A stretch of DNA of 15,939 nt from CAYTAP01 sp964435775. Lineage in GTDB: Bacteria > Planctomycetota > Phycisphaerae > Tepidisphaerales > Tepidisphaeraceae. Below are positions 8,911-15,939 of the stretch, piece after piece (the first letter of the stretch is position 1; each line of letters opens with the position of its first letter). The stretch is from contig CAYTAP010000099.1 of NCBI GenBank assembly GCA_964435775.1, positions 1 through 15,939 on the forward strand. The letters run 5' to 3'. The notes under the pieces were generated by a model. The model had not been told where the DNA came from and ran no database searches. It saw only the letters and a program-made list of their open reading frames with translations. The translations under genes were made by a program, and so were the position numbers.

Positions 8911-8984
8911 TGTAGGGTCCGTGGTACTCCGCGGACCATTGCCACGATGGGAATAATGGTCCGCGGAGTACCACGGATCCTACA
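8911..8984. repeat. Inverted REP pair (BIME-like), copy 3, downstream of the RAYT gene
   Basis: Arms 8911-8940 and 8955-8984 are 30-base reverse complements with one mismatch (G/A near the outer end), separated by 14 bases. Each carries GTAG plus the hairpin GGTCCGTGG, loop TACT, CCGCGGACC. The arms are nearly identical to those of copy 2. Together the two pairs frame the RAYT gene. The right arm ends 92 bases before the TPR gene start. Confidence 0.9.
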
Positions 8985-9076
8985 ATCGCACATGTCCGAA
9001 AATCGCCACCGGACATCCAAAATAAAATAAGCGACACAAGGCAAAGACCTCAATCACAAGCTATGATGAGAGGCCA

Positions 9077-11836
9077 ATGGCTTTTCGCATTCCTCAGCCC
9101 GCCGTCCCCCATCATTGGCCCGGGGTACGATTGTGCCTGATCGGCCTCTTGACGCTCGCCGGCGGATGCGCGTCGAGTTCCAACACTCAGCCGCATGCAC
9201 CCGGAGCGACCACCCGCGCCGTAGCGCCTGATGACATCGCCTCCATCCCTCTCGACGACATCAAGCCCATCCCCCAGATGCCGCAGGCGACGCCGCCGAC
9301 CACCATGCCATCCCAGCCGCCGGTGGAGGCGCTGGTCTTGTTTGCCCAGGCGCGCGGCGCACTCCTCGATGGCCGACGCTTCACCGCCGTCGGTCTGCTC
9401 AACCGCGCATTGAAGCTTGATCCCGGCAGTTTCGCCTTGCACATGGCGCTGGCGCAGGCGCAGGCCGGTTCAAGCACCGGTGATGAGCAGGCGATCGCCG
9501 CGCTGACCAAGGCGGAGGCGATTCGCCCGGATGATCTGACGGTGCAGGCGAGCCTCGGCCGACAATACCTGTCCAAGGGGGACCTTGATCAGGCGATGCG
9601 CCATTTGCGCCTTGCGCGCCAGACGCCGGGATATCAGCGCGACAATGATGATCAGTCCGCCGTCGTCGATCTGCTGCTGGCCGGTGTGTTGCAGAAAAGA
9701 GGTTATGTTCGCGCCGCGCTCGATTCCTACGATTCGCTGATTCGTCGCCTGCAACATCCCAACGCGGCGATGCGCACCAACGCCCAGCTTATGGTTCTCG
9801 CCAACCGCCCGCAGGCTTTGTATATGGCGGTGGGGGAGCTTCATGAGTTGCAGGGGAATAACGCCGCGGCGCTGAGCGCCTATCAGTCCGCCGCCGATCA
9901 AGACCCGGGGGATTGGTCGGCGCAGGTGCGGGTCATCCAGACGCTCCTGAAGATGGATCGCTCAAAGGAAGCGGCCGAACGCGCGGTTGATCTCGTGCGC
10001 CGGTTCAATGCGTCGCCGGAAAGTCTGGCGTTGCTCAATGAAGTCTATGGCCGAATCGGGCGCGCCGATGATGTCACGGGTTTGCTCCGCCAACTTCATG
10101 CCGATTCCCCCGACGATCAACGCCTGCTCTTTGCCCTCAGCGCCCAGCTCGAACAGACCGGCCAGACAGCCGAGGCCGCGCGTCTGCTCCGCACCGCCGC
10201 CGCGGCGCATCCCGGCAATGAAGCGATCATGCGCCGTTTGTTTTCGGTCTATGTTTCGGCGCGCGATCTTGAGGGCGCCGCCCGTCTTCTGATCGAATGG
10301 AGCGCCCGCAAACCCAATGAATTGGACGGCGTGGCGGAATTGTGGAAAAAACTCCTTCAACCCGGCGATGCCGCCCGCATTCATCTCGCCCAGGTGCGGG
10401 AGCTGAAGGTATCGCCCGATGCCGAAGGCGCGAAATGGTACTGGGCGTCGCGCGTCGCCCTCGTCAGCCAGCGGCAGGCCGACGCCCGCGCGGCGCTCGA
10501 ACGCGCGACAACGCAGCGCATCGCGTTCGCCCCCGCGTATCACACGCTTCTCGCATGGGACTGGGACCGCGACGATTGGACCGCCGCGCAGAAAACGTCC
10601 GGCGCACGAAAGCTCGCGTCCCTCGCCGCCGATCACGGCGATAAACCGCTGGCCGCCTCCCTCCGCGGGATCACCGCCTTCCGCGAAGGAAATCTTGATG
10701 AGGCGGCCGGGGAACTTGAGCAAGCGATCAGCGCCGGGGATGACTCGCCGACCACCCAGTACATTTACGCGATGGTGCTCAAAAGCCAGAACAAGGACGA
10801 AAAGAGCGACCGTATCCTTTGGAAACTCGTCAGCGATTACCCGGACAACACCGACGGTTGGAGCACGCTGTTCCGAACGAGCATGAGCAAAGGCGGCGCG
10901 AAATCCGCGCTGGCCGTTCTCGGCAAGTGGCTCAGCGCCGATCCCACCAGCGTCGCAGGCCGACTCGTGCAGGCGTCGGTCTACCTCCAGGCCAACCGCA
11001 ACGCCGCCGCTCAGGGCATCCTCGAAACCCTCGTCCGCGAGCAAAGCGACAACGTCGAAGTGCTTGCGATGGCGCAGGCGCTGTATGGTCGCCTCGGCCA
11101 TCTGGATCAATACACCGCCTTGCTCGAAGAGCTTCTCAAGGCCTCTCCGGGCAACGTCCAAATCGTCGCCCGACTTGTCGATGTCTATGAAACCGACAAG
11201 CGACAGTCCGACGCCCTGCGCATCCTGGACGCCGCCAGGGCCGCCCTGACCGATGATGCCGGCGCCCTGTACTACCTATCGCATCTCTACCAGAACGTCG
11301 GCCGAACGGATCTGTGCGAGCAGGTCCTCGAACAAGCCCTCCGCCTTGATCCGGACTATCCCCCCGCCAACAACGATCTCGGCTACTTCTGGGCCGAAGC
11401 CGGGAAAAACCTCGACAAGGCACAGGAACTCACCCAGCGCGCCGTCAAGGCCGATCCGGAAAACCTTTCCTTCCTCGATAGCCTCGGCTGGGTCCTGTAT
11501 AAACGGGGCGACTTCGCCGCGTCGGCCAAATACCTGCAAGCCGCCCTCGGACAGGGCCTGGCCGATCCCGTCGTGCTCGATCATTACGGCGATGTGCTGT
11601 ATCGATTGTCACGCAGACGCGAGGCGATGGCGCAATGGCAAAAGTCGCTCAATCGCCTGCAGCAGGTCGGAATGGAACGGGATGATCTGAAAACCTTGCT
11701 CGGCAAGCTGCAGGCGAAGCTGGTGGCCGGTAGGGGGGATGGACCGGTCGATGTCGCCCCTTCACCGGGCGCCGATTTCACGCATCCCCCGCCATCGCCG
11801 GCGACACCGGCGCAAAGCGCCACCGCGAACGATTGA
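9077..11836 (+). CDS. Large TPR-repeat lipoprotein
   Basis: The 919-residue protein begins with a lipoprotein-type signal: a short basic region, the hydrophobic run LCLIGLLTLAGG and Cys31, followed by a Ser/Pro/Thr-rich linker. From about residue 84 to 865 it is mostly degenerate tetratricopeptide helices, for example ALVLFAQARGALLDGRRF, LNRALKLDPGSFALHMALA and, best conserved near the end, ALRLDPDYPPANNDLGYFWA and SLGWVLYKRGDFAASAKYL. The last 35 or so residues are Pro/Ala-rich. It is probably anchored in a membrane facing the periplasm and acts as a protein-interaction scaffold; partners are unknown. It resembles the many TPR proteins of planctomycetes and the TPR part of PEP-CTERM/PrsT-like proteins. 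yebC follows after 38 bases, so co-transcription is likely. The Shine-Dalgarno (GAGAGG) is very close to the ATG. Confidence 0.8.
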   Translation: MAFRIPQPAVPHHWPGVRLCLIGLLTLAGGCASSSNTQPHAPGATTRAVAPDDIASIPLDDIKPIPQMPQATPPTTMPSQPPVEALVLFAQARGALLDGRRFTAVGLLNRALKLDPGSFALHMALAQAQAGSSTGDEQAIAALTKAEAIRPDDLTVQASLGRQYLSKGDLDQAMRHLRLARQTPGYQRDNDDQSAVVDLLLAGVLQKRGYVRAALDSYDSLIRRLQHPNAAMRTNAQLMVLANRPQALYMAVGELHELQGNNAAALSAYQSAADQDPGDWSAQVRVIQTLLKMDRSKEAAERAVDLVRRFNASPESLALLNEVYGRIGRADDVTGLLRQLHADSPDDQRLLFALSAQLEQTGQTAEAARLLRTAAAAHPGNEAIMRRLFSVYVSARDLEGAARLLIEWSARKPNELDGVAELWKKLLQPGDAARIHLAQVRELKVSPDAEGAKWYWASRVALVSQRQADARAALERATTQRIAFAPAYHTLLAWDWDRDDWTAAQKTSGARKLASLAADHGDKPLAASLRGITAFREGNLDEAAGELEQAISAGDDSPTTQYIYAMVLKSQNKDEKSDRILWKLVSDYPDNTDGWSTLFRTSMSKGGAKSALAVLGKWLSADPTSVAGRLVQASVYLQANRNAAAQGILETLVREQSDNVEVLAMAQALYGRLGHLDQYTALLEELLKASPGNVQIVARLVDVYETDKRQSDALRILDAARAALTDDAGALYYLSHLYQNVGRTDLCEQVLEQALRLDPDYPPANNDLGYFWAEAGKNLDKAQELTQRAVKADPENLSFLDSLGWVLYKRGDFAASAKYLQAALGQGLADPVVLDHYGDVLYRLSRRREAMAQWQKSLNRLQQVGMERDDLKTLLGKLQAKLVAGRGDGPVDVAPSPGADFTHPPPSPATPAQSATAND

Positions 11837-11874
11837 AAGCGACGAATCATCAATATCAACTTGAGGTAGAGCAT

Positions 11875-12609
11875 ATGGCGGGTCATAGTCACTGGTCGAA
11901 GATCAAGCGGGCCAAGGGGGCCAACGACGCGATGCGCGGAAAGATCTGGAGCAAGATCGCCCGAAAAATCATCATCGCGGCCAAGGGCGGCGGCGATCCG
12001 CGCGACAACCTCTCCCTCCGCTACACGATCGACGAGGCCAAAGCCGTCAACATGCCCCGCGACACCATCGAGAAAGCCATCCTCAAAGGCACCGGCGAAC
12101 TTGGCGGCGAAAATTATGAAAACGTCACCTACGAAGGCTACGCCCCCGGCGGCATCGCCTTGCTCATCGACGGTTTGACCAACAACCGCGCCCGCACCGC
12201 GCCCGAGATGCGGATGATCCTCGAAAAGCACGGCGGTTCGCTCGGAACCACCGGTTCCGTGGCGTTCCAATTCGCCAAGCAGGGCATCATCACGATTAAA
12301 TCCGACGCCGTCGATGAAGACCGCCTCCTCGAACTCGCCTTGGAGGCCGGCGCCGATGATGTGAAAAACGAAGGTGAGGTCTTCGAGGTCATCACCGCGC
12401 CCACGACGTATCTCAAGGTGAAGGAAGCCCTGGAGGCCGCGTCCGTTCCCATTGAAGCTTCCGAAATCAGCAACGTCCCCAATTCCACGATCCCCCTCGA
12501 TGAACCCGCCGCCCAGCGCCTGCTCAAACTCATCGATGCACTGGAAGACAACGAGGACGTCCAAACCGTCTCCCACAACGCGGAAATCCCCGAATCGGTC
12601 GGGGTGTGA
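11875..12609 (+). CDS. yebC: YebC/PmpR family protein (TACO1-like)
   Basis: The family has been described as DNA-binding transcriptional regulators and, for some members and mitochondrial TACO1, as helping translation of proline-rich stretches. The 244-residue protein starts MAGHSHWSKIKRAKGANDAM and shows the signature KIARKIIIAAKGGGDPRDN, NMPRDTIEKAILKGTGE, YEGYAPGGIALLIDGLTNNR and GGSLGTTGSVAFQF. The frame is open from 11833, but the family start is at 11875, preceded by GAGGT (11863-11867) at good spacing. Length and motifs are normal. It follows the TPR lipoprotein gene closely. ruvC, a common neighbour elsewhere, is absent. Confidence 0.96.
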   Translation: MAGHSHWSKIKRAKGANDAMRGKIWSKIARKIIIAAKGGGDPRDNLSLRYTIDEAKAVNMPRDTIEKAILKGTGELGGENYENVTYEGYAPGGIALLIDGLTNNRARTAPEMRMILEKHGGSLGTTGSVAFQFAKQGIITIKSDAVDEDRLLELALEAGADDVKNEGEVFEVITAPTTYLKVKEALEAASVPIEASEISNVPNSTIPLDEPAAQRLLKLIDALEDNEDVQTVSHNAEIPESVGV

Positions 12610-12715
12610 AAATATCTGTGTCGGCGTCCATGCGGACGGCATGCGGGCGTGGCGTTGACATGCCTTGCCGGCTGGGTTCGAGTCGAACATGCAGCCAATC
12701 AATAAAGGATGAATG

Positions 12716-14881
12716 ATGAAAGTTGGAACGTATTATTATCCCGAACAATGGCCGCGCCAGCAGTGGGAGCGTGACTTTGATCATATGGTCGCGATGGACC
12801 TGCAGATCGTTCACATGGGGGAGTTCGCCTGGTTCACGATGGAGCCTTCGGAGGGGAACATCCAACTCGACTGGCTGAGTGAATGCGTCGAGATGGCCAA
12901 GGCGCGCAAGCTCGACGTGATCCTCTGCACGCCGACGGCCATTCCGCCCATCTGGCTCGAGGAAAAGCACCCGGAGATTCTGTCCCTCAAGGCCGATGGC
13001 ACGATCGCGCGCCACGGCGGGCGGCGGCACTGCGCCCACACCGCGCCCGCCTATGTGAAGGCGGCCTCGCGGATCGTCACCGCGCTGGCGGATCGTTTCG
13101 CCAAAGACCCGGCCGTCATCGGGTGGCAGATCGACAATGAATTGAACGGCGCCTTCTCACAAAATGATCACACCCACGCCGCCTTCCGCGACTGGCTGCG
13201 GGGCAAATACGAAAGCATCGAGCGGTTGAACGATGCGTGGGGCTGCCGTTTCTGGAACACCTATTACACGGATTGGGCGCAGATCAAAATGCCCGCCTCC
13301 CGCGATCCGCAGTATCGCAATCCACACGAGAGCCTCGACGCCTCGCGCTTCTGGTCCTGGTCCTTTGCACAATTCACGAAGATGCAGTCGGACATTATCA
13401 AGACGCGCCTGCCTGTGTTTGAACCGCATCGCCCGGCGGCGGTATCGTCCAAGCCGCCAGCGCCCGCGGTTGCCGCGGCCCCAGCGCCCCAGGCAAAGGC
13501 GGCGAAGGGTTCCAAGGCCACGCCGGTTGCCGCTGCGAAGGCCGGCACGCCGCCGCCGGTGTCGCCGGAGCCGCGCCGCGCGCCATTCATCACGACCAAC
13601 TTCATGCCCTTCCATCTCGACTGCAACCCGGCCGACTTCCGCAACTCGCTCAATTTGTTCACTTGGGATTCCTATCCCGTGTCGGGCTGGGAAACGAACA
13701 TCACGGATGAAACTTATCGCCTCGCCGACCCCGCCGCGATCGGCATCATCCATGACCAGATGGCCGGTCACACCGGCCGCTGGGCCCTGATGGAATTGCA
13801 GCCGGGACAGGTCAACTGGTCCGGCGTCCCGGTGCTTCTCTACCCCGGCGCGGTGCGGCTGTGGATCTGGACGGCCTATGCGCACGGCGCGGAGTTTGTC
13901 ACCACCTACCGGTTCCGCCAGCCGCGATTCGGCGTTGAGCTGTTTCATCATGGGCTGGTGGGGATCGACGGCGTCACCCCATCGCCCGGCGGGCGCGAGT
14001 TTCAGCAGACGATCGATGAACTCAACCGCCTCGACCCCGCCAAAGAACAACCCCAGCCCAGGAGCGGCCCGGGCACGGTGGGCCTCATCCTCGATTTCGA
14101 TCAGCTCTGGTATTTCAACACGCTCCCGCAGGCCAGGCGATGGGACCAGCCCCAGTGGCTCATCCGCTGGTATCGCGCAATCACCCGCCTCGGATTGGCC
14201 GTCCGTATCCTTCGCCCCGACGAGGATTGGCCGGCCGATCTGGGCATGATCGTCGCCCCCGGCGTCCAGATGGTCGATGACGCCCTCGTTGCGAAGATGG
14301 AGGCGTACGCCAAAGGCGGCGGGCATCTCGTCCTCACCTGCCGCACCGCCACGATGGACCGCACCGGCCAACTCTTTGAAGGCCCGGCCGCCGCCCCCAT
14401 CGTCCCCCTCATCGGCGGCTCGATCGAAGCCTACGACGTCCTCCCCGACAACGCCTTCGGCCACGTCCAACTCGATGGCCAGAAGGAACAGCTCTGGGGC
14501 GTCTGGGGCGATTTGCTCTATGCCGAGGAGGAAACCAAGGTCCTCGCCAAATACACCGATCAGTTCTACGCCGGCGCCGCCGCCGTCATCCAAAACCGCG
14601 TGGAAAAGGGAATCGTCACCTACTGCGGTGTCTACGCCGAGCAGCCGTTCATCGATGCCCTGGTTGAACGCCTCGCCGGCCAATCGCAGCTCCCCGCGTC
14701 GGTCCTCCCCGATCGCGTCCAGCTCGTCCAGCGCGGCCCCTATCGCATCTGCCTCAACTACCAATGCGCCCCCATCGAAGCCCCCGCCCCGGCCGGAACG
14801 ACGTTCCTCGTCGGCGCCAAAAAAATCCCCCCCGGCGGCGTGGCCGTGTGGGAGGGGGGAAGCGGGAAGGATGAAGGATGA
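12716..14881 (+). CDS. Glycoside hydrolase family 42 beta-galactosidase
   Basis: GH42 enzymes hydrolyse beta-galactosides with retention. The protein starts MKVGTYYYPEQWPRQQWERD. It shows the acid/base Glu in GWQIDNELNG (E142) and the nucleophile Glu in WALMELQPGQVNW (E360); a GH42-type trimerisation domain (about 440-650) and a small C-terminal domain follow. No signal peptide is seen, so it is probably cytosolic. A run of about 50 Ala/Pro/Lys-rich residues (about 238-288) interrupts the barrel just before the strand ITTNFMPF, which is unusual for the family. AAAGGA (12704-12709) is 6 bases from ATG 12716 but only 3 from ATG 12713, so 12716 is preferred, though 12713 is possible. The last codons and the stop lie in a tandem heptamer repeat, so the original C terminus may have been altered. 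Confidence 0.92.
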   Translation: MKVGTYYYPEQWPRQQWERDFDHMVAMDLQIVHMGEFAWFTMEPSEGNIQLDWLSECVEMAKARKLDVILCTPTAIPPIWLEEKHPEILSLKADGTIARHGGRRHCAHTAPAYVKAASRIVTALADRFAKDPAVIGWQIDNELNGAFSQNDHTHAAFRDWLRGKYESIERLNDAWGCRFWNTYYTDWAQIKMPASRDPQYRNPHESLDASRFWSWSFAQFTKMQSDIIKTRLPVFEPHRPAAVSSKPPAPAVAAAPAPQAKAAKGSKATPVAAAKAGTPPPVSPEPRRAPFITTNFMPFHLDCNPADFRNSLNLFTWDSYPVSGWETNITDETYRLADPAAIGIIHDQMAGHTGRWALMELQPGQVNWSGVPVLLYPGAVRLWIWTAYAHGAEFVTTYRFRQPRFGVELFHHGLVGIDGVTPSPGGREFQQTIDELNRLDPAKEQPQPRSGPGTVGLILDFDQLWYFNTLPQARRWDQPQWLIRWYRAITRLGLAVRILRPDEDWPADLGMIVAPGVQMVDDALVAKMEAYAKGGGHLVLTCRTATMDRTGQLFEGPAAAPIVPLIGGSIEAYDVLPDNAFGHVQLDGQKEQLWGVWGDLLYAEEETKVLAKYTDQFYAGAAAVIQNRVEKGIVTYCGVYAEQPFIDALVERLAGQSQLPASVLPDRVQLVQRGPYRICLNYQCAPIEAPAPAGTTFLVGAKKIPPGGVAVWEGGSGKDEG

Positions 14882-14901
14882 AGGATGAAGGATGACGGAT
14901 G
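14867..14901 (+). repeat. Tandem heptamer AAGGATG x4 plus ACGGATG
   Basis: Four exact AAGGATG units in register start at 14867, followed by one ACGGATG (14895-14901). The first two units encode the last residues of the GH42 protein, whose stop TGA is at 14879-14881. The same AAGGATG triplet of units recurs at 15677. No heptamer-complementary arm is seen downstream. It directly abuts the octamer palindrome at 14908. Confidence 0.85.
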
Positions 14902-14907
14902 GGAAAT

Positions 14908-15146
14908 TTCACCGCGGAGACACGGAGAGCGCGGAGAATGTAATGGAATTGGCCACGAAGACGCAAAGACACGAAGAGAGTCGCTCAATGGGGGCGCCGC
15001 ATTGTCATTCACGGCGATCAATTTTTGTGCTTGAGCGGAGCAGTTTCACGAGCCCGGCAGCGCTCGATCTCAATGGCCTCTTTGTGCCTTCGCGCCTTTG
15101 TGGCGAATCCTTTTTCGCTCCGCGATCTCGGCGTCTCCGCGGTGAA
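14908..15146. repeat. Nested inverted-repeat element with about 8-bp-period arms
   Basis: The outer arms 14908-14936 and 15118-15146 are 29-base reverse complements with 3 mismatches, built of CGCGGAGA-type units. The inner arms 14948-14978 and about 15077-15107 are 31-base reverse complements with about 6 mismatches, built of CACGAAGA-type units; nearly all inner differences are purine transitions. About 100 bases of unique sequence lie between the inner arms. No convincing gene is present; open frames crossing it have biased, low-complexity translations. It fills the gap between the GH42 and EamA genes. Confidence 0.8.
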
Positions 15147-15205
15147 TCCTTTTCTTGGAACCACATGATTGCCCGCATCGCCGCGCCGGTTCATAATCAG
15201 CGCCC

Positions 15206-15664
15206 ATGCAATGGCGAAGCTGGCTGACCGAGGTCGTGGCGCGGCATGGGTGGCTGGTGTATGCGCTGCTGGCGGCCGGGTGCGCCTCGCTCATCAACGT
15301 CTTCGCCAAGATCGGCATGGAGGGGATCAACTCAAATCTGGCGACGGCGATCCGCAGCATCGTGATGACGGTGTTCCTGGTCATCGTCTGTTCGTGGCTG
15401 GGGGTGTGGGGGAAGCTCGAGACGGTGCATGCCAAGGCGCTCTTGATGATTATTCTCTCCGGGGTGGCCGGGGCGCTGTCGTGGCTGTTTGTGTTCCGGG
15501 CGATTCAACTGGGGGAGGTCTCGCGGGTCGCGCCGATCGACAAGCTGAGCATGCCCCTGGGGATCGTGCTGGCCGTCCTCATCCTCGGCGAGCGCCCGAC
15601 GCTGATCAACTGGGTGGGGATCGCCGCCATCGCCGGCGGCGCCTATCTGGCGACGTGGCGGTGA
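15206..15664 (+). CDS. Half-size EamA (DMT) family permease
   Basis: The 152-residue membrane protein contains a single EamA domain with five predicted helices (about 14-34, 46-67, 76-97, 110-127, 133-150). The motif GEVSRVAPIDKLSMP leads into LAVLILGERPTLINWVGIAAIAGGAYLA, which is typical of the 140-residue single-domain drug/metabolite transporters. Full-size members carry two such domains, so this one should work as a dimer; it is complete, not truncated. The substrate is unknown. The ATG has no clear Shine-Dalgarno. Related repeat elements in the same orientation flank the gene. Confidence 0.88.
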   Translation: MQWRSWLTEVVARHGWLVYALLAAGCASLINVFAKIGMEGINSNLATAIRSIVMTVFLVIVCSWLGVWGKLETVHAKALLMIILSGVAGALSWLFVFRAIQLGEVSRVAPIDKLSMPLGIVLAVLILGERPTLINWVGIAAIAGGAYLATWR

Positions 15665-15676
15665 GGGGGGGGGACA

Positions 15677-15782
15677 AAGGATGAAGGATGAAGGATGAGA
15701 CAATTCACCGCCGAGACGCTCCAGAGCGAGGAGGGGAGAAAAGAGAAAAGGGAACCACCAAGCCACGAAGATCACGAAGAGG
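15677..15782 (+). repeat. Solo left half of the heptamer/octamer repeat element
   Basis: Three AAGGATG units (15677-15697) are followed by TTCACCGCCGAGACGC (from 15704), two GAGAAAA heptamers (about 15736-15749), and GCCACGAAGATCACGAAGAG (to about 15781). The order matches the left half of the element at 14867-14978. No matching right half occurs before the window ends; it may lie beyond, or be lost. Confidence 0.7.
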
Positions 15783-15939
15783 CGATTGAAGGACGGATGA
15801 GCACCTGACCGGCGGGGCGTCTGATTCAAAACATACAAAAAGAAAATGCCCAATTGCCGTGCGGCGTCATGCGCCAATGAACCGCTTCGTGCCCTTGTAT
15901 GTTCAAAACGCCATCCAAATGTTCTACTTCCGCTCGTCG
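15783..15939. other. No gene recognised at the window end
   Basis: No frame on either strand looks like a protein. The only structure seen is a 9-base inverted repeat (AACATACAA 15830-15838, TTGTATGTT 15895-15903) with TTCAAAAC repeated directly at 15825 and 15902. It may be the edge of another element or of a gene lying outside the window. Confidence 0.4.

Noticed and set aside
9962..11161. 399-codon antisense frame opposite the TPR gene
   Set aside because: Same GC-driven shadow effect; no recognisable domain, and the + strand shows clear TPR periodicity.
12655..12683. TTGACA as a -35 box upstream of the GH42 gene
   Set aside because: The -35 hexamer is perfect, but no -10 resembling TATAAT occurs at 16-18 bases, so a promoter cannot be supported from the sequence.
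14892..15227. Open frame across the nested palindrome
   Set aside because: Its translation follows the repeat units and has no protein-like features; it is a by-product of the repeat.
15206..15664. EamA gene taken as a truncated transporter
   Set aside because: Single-domain EamA proteins of about 140 residues are a known class, and this one has a full set of five helices and the closing motif.
15830..15903. Terminator or attachment site at the window end
   Set aside because: The 9-base inverted repeat has a loop of over 50 bases and no T-run, and there is no integrase or tRNA nearby.

Overview
The window is about 15.9 kb of GC-rich bacterial chromosome, almost entirely transcribed left to right. 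The gene content (a nusA-infB-DUF503-rbfA translation cluster lacking an adjacent rimP, a large TPR lipoprotein, a half-size EamA permease, few strong Shine-Dalgarno sites, and intergenic gaps full of short-period repeat hairpins) suggests an environmental planctomycete, perhaps of Phycisphaerae type. That assignment is inference; no rRNA or species-specific marker is present.

Layout. Bases 2-697 hold the 3' end of a MalK/UgpC-type sugar ABC transporter ATPase. Bases 698-1050 have no gene but carry two terminator-like hairpins, a 7-bp-period repeat hairpin and a paired REP element. Next come nusA (1051), infB (2660, TTG start), a DUF503/YlxP gene (5739), rbfA (6048), a gene for an endonuclease III-fold protein that seems to lack the catalytic lysine (6551) and a long-form hisG (7243). 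Bases 8218-8984 are a mobile-element island: a REP-associated tyrosine transposase (RAYT) gene flanked by inverted REP pairs and broken by one in-frame TGA. Then follow a 919-residue TPR lipoprotein gene (9077), a yebC-family gene (11875), a GH42 beta-galactosidase with an Ala/Pro insertion inside its barrel (12716), and a half-size EamA permease (15206) bracketed by two related copies of a repeat. The last 275 bases contain no recognisable gene.

How it fits together. nusA, infB, ylxP-like and rbfA form the classic transcription-termination and translation-initiation cluster. hisG is an isolated histidine-biosynthesis gene. GH42 and the sugar-type ABC ATPase point to carbohydrate use but are not adjacent.

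Two layers of non-coding structure stand out. One is a REP/RAYT system: three inverted REP pairs plus a degenerate REP, all beginning GTAG, with the RAYT apparently read from an extended -10 promoter that predicts a leaderless message. The other is a set of intergenic hairpins whose arms are tandem 7- or 8-bp units. Their sequences differ between sites while their architecture stays the same, which suggests a shared generating process rather than ordinary copying of one element.
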